From an uncultured Mediterraneibacter sp. (GTDB lineage: Bacteria > Bacillota > Clostridia > Lachnospirales > Lachnospiraceae): a DNA stretch of 22,781 nt. The notes below the pieces were generated by a model that ran no database searches, had not been told where the DNA came from, and saw nothing but the letters and a program-made list of their open reading frames with translations. The DNA lies in the NCBI RefSeq assembly GCF_934330165.1, contig NZ_CAKRGI010000033.1, forward strand, positions 1 through 22,781. Direction: 5' to 3'. This document shows positions 9,161-15,969 of this stretch, piece by piece. The stretch's first letter is position 1, and each line of letters begins with the position of its first letter. A program made the translations under genes and the position numbers.

Positions 9161-9835
9161 ATGACAGAAGCATTAACAGTAAAAAAACTTTATACATTGG
9201 ATCAGACAATAGCAAAGGATATTTTTGAAGGAGTGACTTATCCATGGGAAGTACTTCCAAAGATCAGCAGCTTTATCCTGGAGCTGGGAAAGACGCTGAG
9301 CGAAGATGACTATGAGAAGCGTGGAGAAAATGTATGGATCGCAAAGAGTGCAAAAGTAGCACCGACTGCATTTATCAATGGACCGGCGATCATTGGGAAG
9401 GATGCAGAAATCCGTCATTGTGCATTTATCCGTGGAAATGCGATCGTAGGAGAGAGTGCTGTTGTAGGCAATTCGACCGAGTTGAAAAATGTGATCTTAT
9501 TTAACAAAGTACAGGTACCACATTATAATTATGTAGGAGATTCTGTATTGGGATATAAATCCCATATGGGAGCAGGCTCGATCACATCCAATGTGAAATC
9601 AGACAAGAAACTGGTTGTTGTAAAAGCAGACGGAGAGAAGATCGAGACAGGCATGAAAAAGTTTGGTGCGATGCTGGGGGATGAAGTGGAAGTCGGATGC
9701 GGAAGTGTCCTGAATCCGGGAACTGTTGTTGGAAGTCACAGTAATATTTATCCACTTTCTTCTGTGCGTGGATTTGTACCTGCCTACAGTATTTATAAAA
9801 AGCAGGGAGAAGTAGCCGAAAAGCAGGGGGAATAA
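9161..9835 (+). CDS. Left-handed beta-helix (hexapeptide repeat) protein, GlmU C-terminal-like
   Basis: A 224-aa protein whose central part is a run of hexapeptide repeats (VWIAKSAKVAPTAFI, then AIIGKDAEI, AIVGESAVVG) typical of LbH acyltransferases. The segment YVGDSVLGYKSHMGAGSI resembles the GlmU acetyltransferase region. The pyrophosphorylase domain of GlmU is absent, so the common label UDP-GlcNAc pyrophosphorylase would overstate what is there. About 50 N-terminal residues are non-repeat. A sugar- or nucleotide-sugar-related acyltransferase is plausible but unproven. AAAGGA lies before the start. It is followed 3 nt later by a GTG-started dehydrogenase. Confidence 0.8.
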   Translation: MTEALTVKKLYTLDQTIAKDIFEGVTYPWEVLPKISSFILELGKTLSEDDYEKRGENVWIAKSAKVAPTAFINGPAIIGKDAEIRHCAFIRGNAIVGESAVVGNSTELKNVILFNKVQVPHYNYVGDSVLGYKSHMGAGSITSNVKSDKKLVVVKADGEKIETGMKKFGAMLGDEVEVGCGSVLNPGTVVGSHSNIYPLSSVRGFVPAYSIYKKQGEVAEKQGE

Positions 9836-9838
9836 AGC

Positions 9839-10750
9839 GTGAAAAAGATTAGTTTTATTGGCGTAGGCATCATGGGAAAATCCATGGTAAGAAATCTTAT
9901 GAAAGCAGGATTTGAGCTTCATATCTATGCCCGGACAAAAGCAAAGGTTGAAGATGTTATCAGTGAAGGTGCGATCTTTCATGAATCGATCAGAGAGTGC
10001 GTCAGTGAATGTGATGCAGTGATTACGATCGTAGGATTCCCACAGGATGTGGAAGAAGTTTATTTTGATGAGGGGAATATCCTTGACTGTGCATCGAAGG
10101 GGGCTTATCTGATTGACATGACAACAACCAGTCCTCAGATTGCAGAAAAGATTTATGCAGAGGGAACGAAGCGGGGATTTCATGTGCTGGATGCACCGGT
10201 GACAGGTGGAGATACAGGAGCGAAAGCAGGAACGTTATCCATTCTTGTGGGTGGAGATAAGGAAGATTTTGAAGTATGTATGCCGCTTTTTGAGGCGATG
10301 GGAACGAACATCAATTATCAGGGAGAAGCCGGAAAAGGTCAGCACTGTAAGCTGGCAAACCAGATCATGATCGCCGGAACACTTTCCGGTGTATGTGAGG
10401 CTCTTACTTATGCCAAAGAGCAGGGACTGGATCTGGATGTAGTGATGCGATCTGTTTCTACAGGGGCAGCAGGAAGTAAGCAGTTAGATACATTTGGACC
10501 AAAGATCATTGCAGGAGATTATGCACCGGGATTTTTCATGAAGCATTTTATTAAAGATATGAAGCTTGCCCTGATCGAGGCAAACCGGAAAGGGTTATCA
10601 CTGGATGTCTTAAGTATGGTTCTTGCGAATTATGAAGAACTGGAGGCAGAAGGATATGGAGAACTGGGGACGCAGGCATTGATCAAATTTTATGATGAAG
10701 AACATCGATATATGGAAGATGAGGAAGAACCGGAACAGGCAGAAGAATAG
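9839..10750 (+). CDS. NAD(P)-dependent beta-hydroxyacid dehydrogenase (3-hydroxyisobutyrate / tartronate semialdehyde reductase type)
   Basis: A 303-aa beta-hydroxyacid dehydrogenase. The N-terminal Rossmann fold has GVGIMGKSM. The substrate-binding signature is DAPVTGGDTGAKAGTLSI, and the catalytic Lys171 sits in GKGQHCKLANQ. The C-terminal all-helical domain includes KDMKLA. These enzymes oxidise 3-hydroxyisobutyrate or reduce tartronate semialdehyde; the sequence alone does not decide which. The start codon is GTG, 3 nt after the previous stop, with a G-rich Shine-Dalgarno (AGGGGG) inside the upstream gene. The C-terminus is very acidic. It is probably the last gene of the operon that begins at 1986. 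Confidence 0.9.
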   Translation: MKKISFIGVGIMGKSMVRNLMKAGFELHIYARTKAKVEDVISEGAIFHESIRECVSECDAVITIVGFPQDVEEVYFDEGNILDCASKGAYLIDMTTTSPQIAEKIYAEGTKRGFHVLDAPVTGGDTGAKAGTLSILVGGDKEDFEVCMPLFEAMGTNINYQGEAGKGQHCKLANQIMIAGTLSGVCEALTYAKEQGLDLDVVMRSVSTGAAGSKQLDTFGPKIIAGDYAPGFFMKHFIKDMKLALIEANRKGLSLDVLSMVLANYEELEAEGYGELGTQALIKFYDEEHRYMEDEEEPEQAEE

Positions 10751-10777
10751 AAACATCATCGAATCTTCAGAAAAGAA

Positions 10778-10807
10778 TTGACACGGGTGATTGTCCCGTG
10801 TTATTCT
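10778..10807 (+). promoter_or_regulatory. Promoter of the symporter gene with a palindrome in its spacer
   Basis: A perfect -35 TTGACA (10778-10783) is followed by an 18-nt spacer and TATTCT (10802-10807). The inverted repeat ACACGGG-N7-CCCGTGT (10781-10787 and 10795-10801) fills the spacer and overlaps the -35. This placement is typical of a repressor operator, but the same repeat could form a terminator hairpin. Both readings rest on sequence alone. Confidence 0.55.
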
Positions 10808-10810
10808 ATA
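10781..10810 (+). terminator. Possible intrinsic terminator of the upstream operon
   Basis: A perfect 7-bp G+C-rich stem (ACACGGG / CCCGTGT, 7-nt loop) is followed by TTATTCTAT, a weak U-tract. It lies 30 nt after the last gene of the long operon. It coincides with the promoter described at 10778-10807, so it may serve as one or both. Confidence 0.4.
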
Positions 10811-10825
10811 CAAAATCACTTTAAT

Positions 10826-10851
10826 GCTTTAAAGCGTAACGGTTTAAAGCG
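10826..10851 (+). promoter_or_regulatory. Palindrome and direct repeat in the symporter leader
   Basis: The 10-bp perfect palindrome GCTTTAAAGC (10826-10835) is followed by a second TTTAAAGCG (10843-10851), giving two TTTAAAGCG copies 15 nt apart in the 5' leader. The spacing fits a regulator site better than chance AT-richness, but no regulator is recognised. Confidence 0.25.
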
Positions 10852-10903
10852 AAGAATGAAACGAAGGATAAAAAGGAAGAGGAAGAGAGGAAAAAGAAAA
10901 GAG

Positions 10904-12427
10904 ATGGGGATTAAATTATTTTTGCTGATCATATTTTTTGCAGTGATGGTTGGCGTTGGATTTTATTCCAGAAGACATGTGAAAAGTGTAGACGGGTTCG
11001 TACTTGGCGGGCGTTCGGTAGGTCCGTGGCTGACTGCATTTGCATATGGAACCTCCTATTTTTCCGCAGTTGTATTTGTAGGATATGCGGGACAGTTTGG
11101 ATGGAAATACGGAATTGCAAGTACCTGGATCGGAATCGGAAATGCATTGATCGGAAGTCTGTTGGCATGGGTTGTTCTTGGAAGAAGAACGAAGGTCATG
11201 ACACAGCATCTGAGAGCAAAGACGATGCCGGATTTCTTCGGACAGAGATATGGCAGTAAAGCACTGAAGATCGTAGCATCGGTGATTGTGTTTGTATTTC
11301 TGATCCCGTATACAGCATCCGTCTATAATGGGTTGTCCAGGCTTTTTGGAATGGCATTTAATATTCCTTATACGTGGTGTGTGATCGCAATGGCAGTGTT
11401 TACGGCAATTTATGTGATTCTGGGTGGATATATGGCAACAGCGATCAATGACTTTATTCAGGGGATTATTATGCTGTTCGGAATTGTTGCGGTGATTGCT
11501 TCTGTATTGAACGGTCAGGGCGGCTTTATGGAAGCTGTCTCTAAGATGGCACAGATCCCAAGTGATGTCCCTGCAACGATGGGACAGCCCGGAGCATTTA
11601 CATCGTTTTTCGGACCGGATCCGCTGAATCTGCTGGGCGTGGTGATCCTGACTTCACTCGGAACATGGGGACTTCCGCAGATGATCGGGAAATTTTATGC
11701 GATCAAAGATGAAAAGTCTATTAATACGGGAACAGTGATCTCTACACTTTTTGCTATTGTGATTTCAGGAGGATGTTATTTCCTGGGTGGATTTGGAAGA
11801 TTATTTGACAGTGCAGAAATTTATAATGCAGAAACCGGAGCAGTCGTTTACGACAGTATTATTCCTTCCATGCTTTCAAAACTGCCGGATATTCTGATCG
11901 GGATTGTAGTTGTTCTGGTGCTTTCCGCATCAATGTCAACACTTTCCTCACTGGTACTGACATCCAGCTCAACGATGACACTGGATCTGCTGAAAGATAA
12001 CATTATGAAAGAGATGAGCGAGAAAAAGCAGATCATTACAATGCAGATCCTGATCGTATTTTTTATCGTTGTATCGGTGGTGATCGCACTGGATCCGCCG
12101 ACCTTTATTGCTCAGCTTATGGGAATTTCATGGGGAGCTCTTGCGGGAGCGTTTCTTGCACCATTTCTGTATGGTCTGTACTGGAAAGGTGTGACAAGAG
12201 CAGGAGTCTGGGCAGGATTTATTGCCGGAGTCGGTATTACGGTTTCTAATATGTTCATAGGCTATATCGCATCACCGATCAATGCAGGTGCTGCTGCAAT
12301 GGTAGCAGGTCTGGTGATCGTTCCGCTGGTAAGCCTTGTGACACCGAAATTGAAGAAAGAAGATGTAGATGAGATCTTTACGTGCTATGAAGAAAAAGTA
12401 GTGAGTACGAAGAAGAGGAATTTGTAA
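10904..12427 (+). CDS. Sodium:solute symporter family protein
   Basis: A 507-aa polytopic membrane protein of the SSS (PutP-like) family, expected to import a small solute with Na+. It has many hydrophobic segments, about 13 by family norm, starting with GIKLFLLIIFFAVMVGVGF. Family features include the VDGFVLGGRSVGPWLTAFAYGTSYFSA segment (about residues 26-52), TMPDFFGQRYGS and a late LSASMSTLSSLVLTSSS stretch resembling the Na2-site helix. The start was put at 10904. The upstream in-frame extension is an extremely Lys/Arg-rich run over a purine-rich leader and looks non-coding. The substrate is unknown; the neighbouring hydroxyacid dehydrogenases suggest an organic acid, but this is only contextual. 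The TAA stop opens structured element B. Confidence 0.9.
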   Translation: MGIKLFLLIIFFAVMVGVGFYSRRHVKSVDGFVLGGRSVGPWLTAFAYGTSYFSAVVFVGYAGQFGWKYGIASTWIGIGNALIGSLLAWVVLGRRTKVMTQHLRAKTMPDFFGQRYGSKALKIVASVIVFVFLIPYTASVYNGLSRLFGMAFNIPYTWCVIAMAVFTAIYVILGGYMATAINDFIQGIIMLFGIVAVIASVLNGQGGFMEAVSKMAQIPSDVPATMGQPGAFTSFFGPDPLNLLGVVILTSLGTWGLPQMIGKFYAIKDEKSINTGTVISTLFAIVISGGCYFLGGFGRLFDSAEIYNAETGAVVYDSIIPSMLSKLPDILIGIVVVLVLSASMSTLSSLVLTSSSTMTLDLLKDNIMKEMSEKKQIITMQILIVFFIVVSVVIALDPPTFIAQLMGISWGALAGAFLAPFLYGLYWKGVTRAGVWAGFIAGVGITVSNMFIGYIASPINAGAAAMVAGLVIVPLVSLVTPKLKKEDVDEIFTCYEEKVVSTKKRNL

Positions 12428-12735
12428 ATTTATAGTTGTTGTGATGATACGTTTAGAAGGCATATAAATTCTTAGTGACGGATTGGACGCAGAAAGCAGG
12501 ATATTCCTTCGCAGTGCAGAGCCCGCTTTACCTCAGCCCGTTGACCGTTTGTAACTCGAAAGTGGAAATCTTCGTGCAATGGCACTCGATTTACTTTCTC
12601 TAACAAACGCTGCAAAGTGTCTTCGGAACGCTCCTGCTAATGCACCTGCTCAGGAACACCCTGCTTTCCGCTGCCCATCTCGGTAAGAAGTTACACTGTC
12701 TCCACAGCGTATTCACTCAACAATACAAAATTTAA
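12425..12735 (+). ncRNA. Structured 3'-UTR RNA repeat, copy B
   Basis: A 311-nt segment with no coding potential, starting at the symporter stop codon. Closing helix: TAAATTT (12425-12431) with AAATTTA (12728-12734), and TTGTTG (12436-12441) with CAACAA (12718-12723). Next inward: ATACG with CGTAT, TTCTTA (12469-12474) with TAAGAA (12684-12689), then 12489-12500 with 12660-12671 (11 of 12 pairs). A long apical arm follows: CGTTTGT (12546-12552)/ACAAACG (12603-12609), GAAAGT (12558-12563)/ACTTTC (12593-12598), AAATC (12566-12570)/GATTT (12588-12592), and GTGC-AATG-GCAC. Copy C preserves these helices with different bases. The function is unknown, and no named family was recognised. Confidence 0.75.
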
Positions 12736-12742
12736 AAGATAA

Positions 12743-12826
12743 AAAGAGCCGGAAGGTTATCGACCAGGATAAACGACCTGCAAAACGCAGGATATAATAT
12801 CTTAGTTGGTAACCTTCCGGCTCTTT
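12743..12826. terminator. Shared bidirectional terminator hairpin between convergent genes
   Basis: Bases 12743-12771 pair with 12798-12826 over 29 positions with one mismatch and three G-T wobbles. The outer 17 pairs are perfect and G+C-rich (AGAGCCGGAAGG core). The loop carries a second hairpin, CCTGC-AAAAC-GCAGG (12777-12791). On the minus strand the stem is followed by TTTTTATCTTTT; on the plus strand by TTTATTTCTT. It can therefore end both the symporter transcript and the opposite PRPP-synthetase-family transcript. The stem is much longer than an ordinary terminator, and the element sits within 10 nt of copies B and C on both sides. Confidence 0.75.
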
Positions 12827-12835
12827 ATTTCTTAC

Positions 12836-13155
12836 TGAAATTTCGTGTTTGTTGGGAGAAAATGTCCCGGTGCGAGGAACGCTTTCTGACTTGAAAAGCC
12901 AAATATCCGCACTTGCTGTTGCGTGAGCAGTGCATTGACAGGGAGCGTTCCGAAGACACTTTGCCCAACTTGTTAAGGAACGTAAACAGGAGTGCCTTTG
13001 CACGAGTGTTTCCACGTTCCTGTTACAAGTTGTCAACGGGCTGAGGTAAAGCGGGTCCTGCACTGCGATGCAACAACAAGTGTGGATATGAACGCTCCTC
13101 TATCAGAAACACTTCCTGCTGCCGGGATATATGCTCTTCAACAAATACAAATTTA
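12836..13155 (-). ncRNA. Structured 3'-UTR RNA repeat, copy C
   Basis: A 320-nt segment on the minus strand, starting at the TAA stop (13153-13155) of the PRPP-synthetase-family gene. It is homologous to copy B: 33 of 35 identical bases between 13032-13066 and B 12511-12545, and 23 of 23 between 12942-12964 and B 12612-12634. Helices, in plus coordinates: 13070-13082 with 12910-12922 (one wobble), GGATAT (13084-13089) with ATATCC (12903-12908), 13025-13031 with 12967-12973, 13014-13020 with 12977-12983, 13007-13011 with 12984-12988, and GTGC/GCAC closing the apical loop at 12992-13003. The terminal AAATTT and TTTGTTG/CAACAAA also pair. Function unknown. Confidence 0.75.
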
Positions 13156-14331
13156 AACCAATCCCTTTTTATGCTTCTCCAGTAATGCATGGATCTTATC
13201 TGTCGGATTCATAACGGAACCGATGGTTACATCATGGTTGAGAGAATCAATGATCAGTGCAAGGAATTTACTCATATCTGCCTTTACGAAATATGGTTTT
13301 TCATAAAGTACCGGTGGCAGATAGGTCAGGTTGGTTGTGACCACTTTATTGATATATCCTTTTTCATAGTATTCATCAAACTTATCGAATCCATCTGTGA
13401 AAAGTCCGAAAGTCGTGCATACAAAAACGCGTCCGGCATTCCGTTCTTTTAACTGCTTGGCAACATCCAGCATACTTTCACCGGAGGAGATCATATCGTC
13501 TACGATGATGACATCTTTTCCGGTCACGTCATCTCCAAGAAATTCATGTGCAACGATCGGATTCTTTCCATTTACGACAGTTGAATAATCACGGCGTTTG
13601 TAGAACATACCCATGTCAACACCAAGTACGTTAGAAAAGTAAACCGCACGATGCATCGCTCCCTCATCAGGGCTAACGATCATCAGATGTTCTTTATCAG
13701 GCTTGATATCAGGAACTTCACGGAAAAGTGCCTTCAGGAACTGATACGGCGGGTCAAAGCTGTCAAAGCCACTTAACGGGATCGCATTCTGTACACGTGG
13801 GTCATGGGCATCAAAAGTAATGATATTGGCAACCCCCATTGCATTCAGCTCTTCAAGGGCAAGTGCACAGTCAAGAGATTCTCTTCTGGTACGTTTATGC
13901 TGTCTGCTTTCGTAAAGGAATGGCATGATCACATTGATACGGCGTGCCTTTCCGGTTGCAGCAGCAATGATCCTTTTGAGATCCTGATAATGGTCATCTG
14001 GGGACATATGGTTTACATGACCATTTACAGTATAGGTAAGGCTATAATTACATACATCGGTCATAATGAACAGATCTGTTCCCCGGATCGTCTCTTTTAA
14101 TACACCTTTTGCTTCACCGGATCCAAATCTCGGACAACTGCAGTCAACCAGATAATTGTTGGACTTATAATTGATATATAAGGGGGATTCGGTTACTTCG
14201 TTGATGGTGTTCTCCCTGAAAGATACAATATAATCATTGACCTTCTGTCCCAGAGCCTGACAGCTTTCCATTGCGATCAGCTTCAGTGGGGCAACCGGGA
14301 GAGTTTTTTCTAACATTTCGATATTTGTCAT
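13153..14331 (-). CDS. prs: Ribose-phosphate pyrophosphokinase family protein (divergent, 392 aa)
   Basis: PRPP synthetase makes 5-phosphoribosyl 1-diphosphate from ribose 5-phosphate and ATP for nucleotide, His and Trp synthesis. The C-terminal type I phosphoribosyltransferase fold has the PRPP loop VDDMISSGES (277-286), canonical for the family. The flexible-loop region reads YESRQHKRTRRES, where typical enzymes have YARQDRK. The divalent-metal region reads TFDAHDP rather than VDLHA. At 392 aa it is about 70 residues longer than the usual 310-330 aa enzyme, mainly at the N-terminus and in inserts. The start has AGGAG (14339-14343) 7 nt upstream. It could be a true PRPP synthetase of a clostridial subtype or a paralogue with altered control. 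It is transcribed alone. Confidence 0.82.
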   Translation of the reverse strand: MTNIEMLEKTLPVAPLKLIAMESCQALGQKVNDYIVSFRENTINEVTESPLYINYKSNNYLVDCSCPRFGSGEAKGVLKETIRGTDLFIMTDVCNYSLTYTVNGHVNHMSPDDHYQDLKRIIAAATGKARRINVIMPFLYESRQHKRTRRESLDCALALEELNAMGVANIITFDAHDPRVQNAIPLSGFDSFDPPYQFLKALFREVPDIKPDKEHLMIVSPDEGAMHRAVYFSNVLGVDMGMFYKRRDYSTVVNGKNPIVAHEFLGDDVTGKDVIIVDDMISSGESMLDVAKQLKERNAGRVFVCTTFGLFTDGFDKFDEYYEKGYINKVVTTNLTYLPPVLYEKPYFVKADMSKFLALIIDSLNHDVTIGSVMNPTDKIHALLEKHKKGLV

Positions 14332-14388
14332 TTTTTTTCTCCTGTGCTGAATATTTATCTGAAATAGATTTGATATTTTACATATATG

Positions 14389-14417
14389 GTTATAACATTT
14401 TTAATATCGAAATTCAA
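14389..14417 (-). promoter_or_regulatory. prs: Promoter of the PRPP-synthetase-family gene
   Basis: On the minus strand, TTGAAT (14412-14417) is followed after exactly 17 nt by TATAAC (14389-14394), about 58 nt upstream of the start codon. The fit to the sigma-A consensus is good. No PurR box or riboswitch was recognised in the leader. Confidence 0.6.
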
Positions 14418-14502
14418 GCATAAAGGCTGTAGTTTCAGGTCAGTGCAACAAAACCAGGAAAGAAAATCGGAACAGCCGTTGAAAAAGGCATAGAACAAAG
14501 TC

Positions 14503-14531
14503 TTTTAAGCATGGAAAAATCATGTTATAAT
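14503..14531 (+). promoter_or_regulatory. Extended -10 promoter of the DUF512-der-plsY-gpsA run
   Basis: TGT-TATAAT (14523-14531) gives a perfect -10 with the extended TGn motif. The -35 at the 17-nt spacing (TTTTAA, 14503-14508) is poor, as is common for extended -10 promoters. It lies about 42 nt upstream of the DUF512 start codon. Confidence 0.6.
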
Positions 14532-14572
14532 AATAAAATGCACTAAGAGTATAAGGAGTTTTTAGATTATAG

Positions 14573-15943
14573 ATGAAAAAGCATGAACATATCGTGAAAA
14601 AGGTTCAGTCCGGAAGTATCGCAGAGGAGCTGGGGATTGAACCGGGAGATCGATTGCTGGAGATCGACGGGAATGTGATCGAGGACATTTTTGACTATCA
14701 GTTTTATGTAGAGGCAGAAGAACTGGTTGTTTTGGTTGAAAAACCGGATGGCGAACAGTGGGAGATGGAGATCGAGAAAGAGGCCGATGAGGGACTTGGG
14801 ATTGAATTTGAAGAGGGACTGATGGATGAGTATCATTCCTGCCATAATAAGTGTATTTTCTGCTTTATTGATCAGATGCCGCCGGGAATGCGTGAGACAC
14901 TGTATTTCAAGGATGACGATTCCCGACTTTCCTTTTTACAGGGAAATTATATCACACTGACGAATATGAGTGATAAGGATGTTGAGAGGATCGTAAGGTA
15001 CAGACTGGAACCGATCAATATTTCTTTTCAGACGACGAACCCGGAACTTCGCTGCAAAATGCTCCATAATCGTTTTGCGGGGGAAGCACTGAAAAAGGTG
15101 GACATCCTGTATCAGGGCGGAATCGAGATGAATGGGCAGATCGTACTTTGCAAAGGGGTTAATGATGGGGAGGAACTGGAACGGAGCATCCGGGATCTGA
15201 CGGGATATCTGCCGATGCTGAAAAGTGTGTCCGTTGTGCCGGTAGGTCTGACGAAGTACCGGGAAGGACTTTATCCGATGACCCCTTTTACAAAAGAGGA
15301 TGCGAGAGAAGTGATCCGGGTGATCCATAAGTGGCAGGAGAAAGTTTATAAAGAGTATGGAACGCATTTTATCCATGCCGGTGATGAATGGTATCTGCTG
15401 GCAGAGATGGAAGTTCCGCAGGAAGAAAGTTATGATGGTTATCTGCAGTTGGAGAATGGAGTTGGAATGCTGAGGCTTTTGTTCGATGAGTTTGAAGAGG
15501 CATTTGGAAAGCTGACGGGGGATGACCGGGTGGAAGAACTTTCCGTTGCAACGGCAAAGCTGGCGTATCCGTATGTAGACAGGATGGCACGGCGGATGCA
15601 GGAGAAGTATCCGGGGCTGAAGATCCATACGTATTGTATCAGAAATGATTTCTTTGGTGAGAGGATTACGGTATCCGGGCTGATCACGGGGCAGGATCTG
15701 ATGGCACAGTTAAAAGATCAGGAACTTGGGGAAAGACTTCTGATTCCGTGCAATATGCTGAAGATGGATGAAGATATTTTTCTGGATGATTTTACATTGG
15801 ATGAGGTGGCGGATACTTTACAAGTTCCCATCAATATTGTAAAATCAAGCGGGCAGGATTTCGTGAATGCCATTTTAGGAATTGATACAAGAAGAAATAG
15901 AGACAAGCAGAATGTAAAAGACCGCAGGATCGAGTCGGTCTGA
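14573..15943 (+). CDS. DUF512 radical-SAM-like protein with N-terminal PDZ-like domain
   Basis: A 456-aa protein of unresolved function. Residues about 1-75 form a PDZ-like domain (VQSGSIAEELGIEPGDRLLEIDG). A cysteine cluster follows, C90-x3-C94-x2-C97 (CHNKCIFC), the spacing of radical SAM [4Fe-4S] sites, then FIDQMPPGMRETLYFKDDD. The C-terminal half is the DUF512 domain, ending in the DFVNAILGID region. The gene commonly precedes der in Clostridia, which suggests a link to ribosome assembly or translation; this is context only. An in-frame TAG sits immediately before the ATG, fixing the start. The AAGGAG (14553-14558) is 14 nt upstream, unusually far. Confidence 0.88.
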   Translation: MKKHEHIVKKVQSGSIAEELGIEPGDRLLEIDGNVIEDIFDYQFYVEAEELVVLVEKPDGEQWEMEIEKEADEGLGIEFEEGLMDEYHSCHNKCIFCFIDQMPPGMRETLYFKDDDSRLSFLQGNYITLTNMSDKDVERIVRYRLEPINISFQTTNPELRCKMLHNRFAGEALKKVDILYQGGIEMNGQIVLCKGVNDGEELERSIRDLTGYLPMLKSVSVVPVGLTKYREGLYPMTPFTKEDAREVIRVIHKWQEKVYKEYGTHFIHAGDEWYLLAEMEVPQEESYDGYLQLENGVGMLRLLFDEFEEAFGKLTGDDRVEELSVATAKLAYPYVDRMARRMQEKYPGLKIHTYCIRNDFFGERITVSGLITGQDLMAQLKDQELGERLLIPCNMLKMDEDIFLDDFTLDEVADTLQVPINIVKSSGQDFVNAILGIDTRRNRDKQNVKDRRIESV

Positions 15944-15969
15944 ATTAAAAAAGAGAAAGGTAAGATAAG

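Noticed and set aside
10822..10842. Catabolite-repression (cre) site in the symporter leader
   Set aside because: The AAAGCGTAAC segment matches only part of the cre consensus and lacks the TG...CA ends.
10778..10903. In-frame N-terminal extension of the symporter
   Set aside because: It would begin on the -35 hexamer and encode a run of Lys/Arg from a purine-rich leader; symporters of this family start at the hydrophobic GIKLFLL segment.
12743..12826. Group II intron domain V or another catalytic RNA core
   Set aside because: The stem lacks the AGC triad and GNRA-capped 34-nt layout of domain V, and no intron-encoded reverse transcriptase or exon split is present.
12713..13063. A 116-codon open frame on the minus strand across the intergenic block
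   Set aside because: It spans the hairpin and both RNA elements, has no ribosome site or recognisable domain, and its reading frame is explained by base-paired repeat sequence.
12425..13155. Degenerate insertion sequence with long terminal inverted repeats
   Set aside because: There is no transposase remnant between the arms, and each arm is itself a complete folded unit that also occurs singly (copy A), so the inversion is better explained by two elements on convergent genes. A MITE origin of the element is still possible.
15369..15687. Long minus-strand open frames inside the DUF512 gene and similar ones in other genes
   Set aside because: They are antisense shadows of well-supported genes, with no ribosome sites or family motifs.
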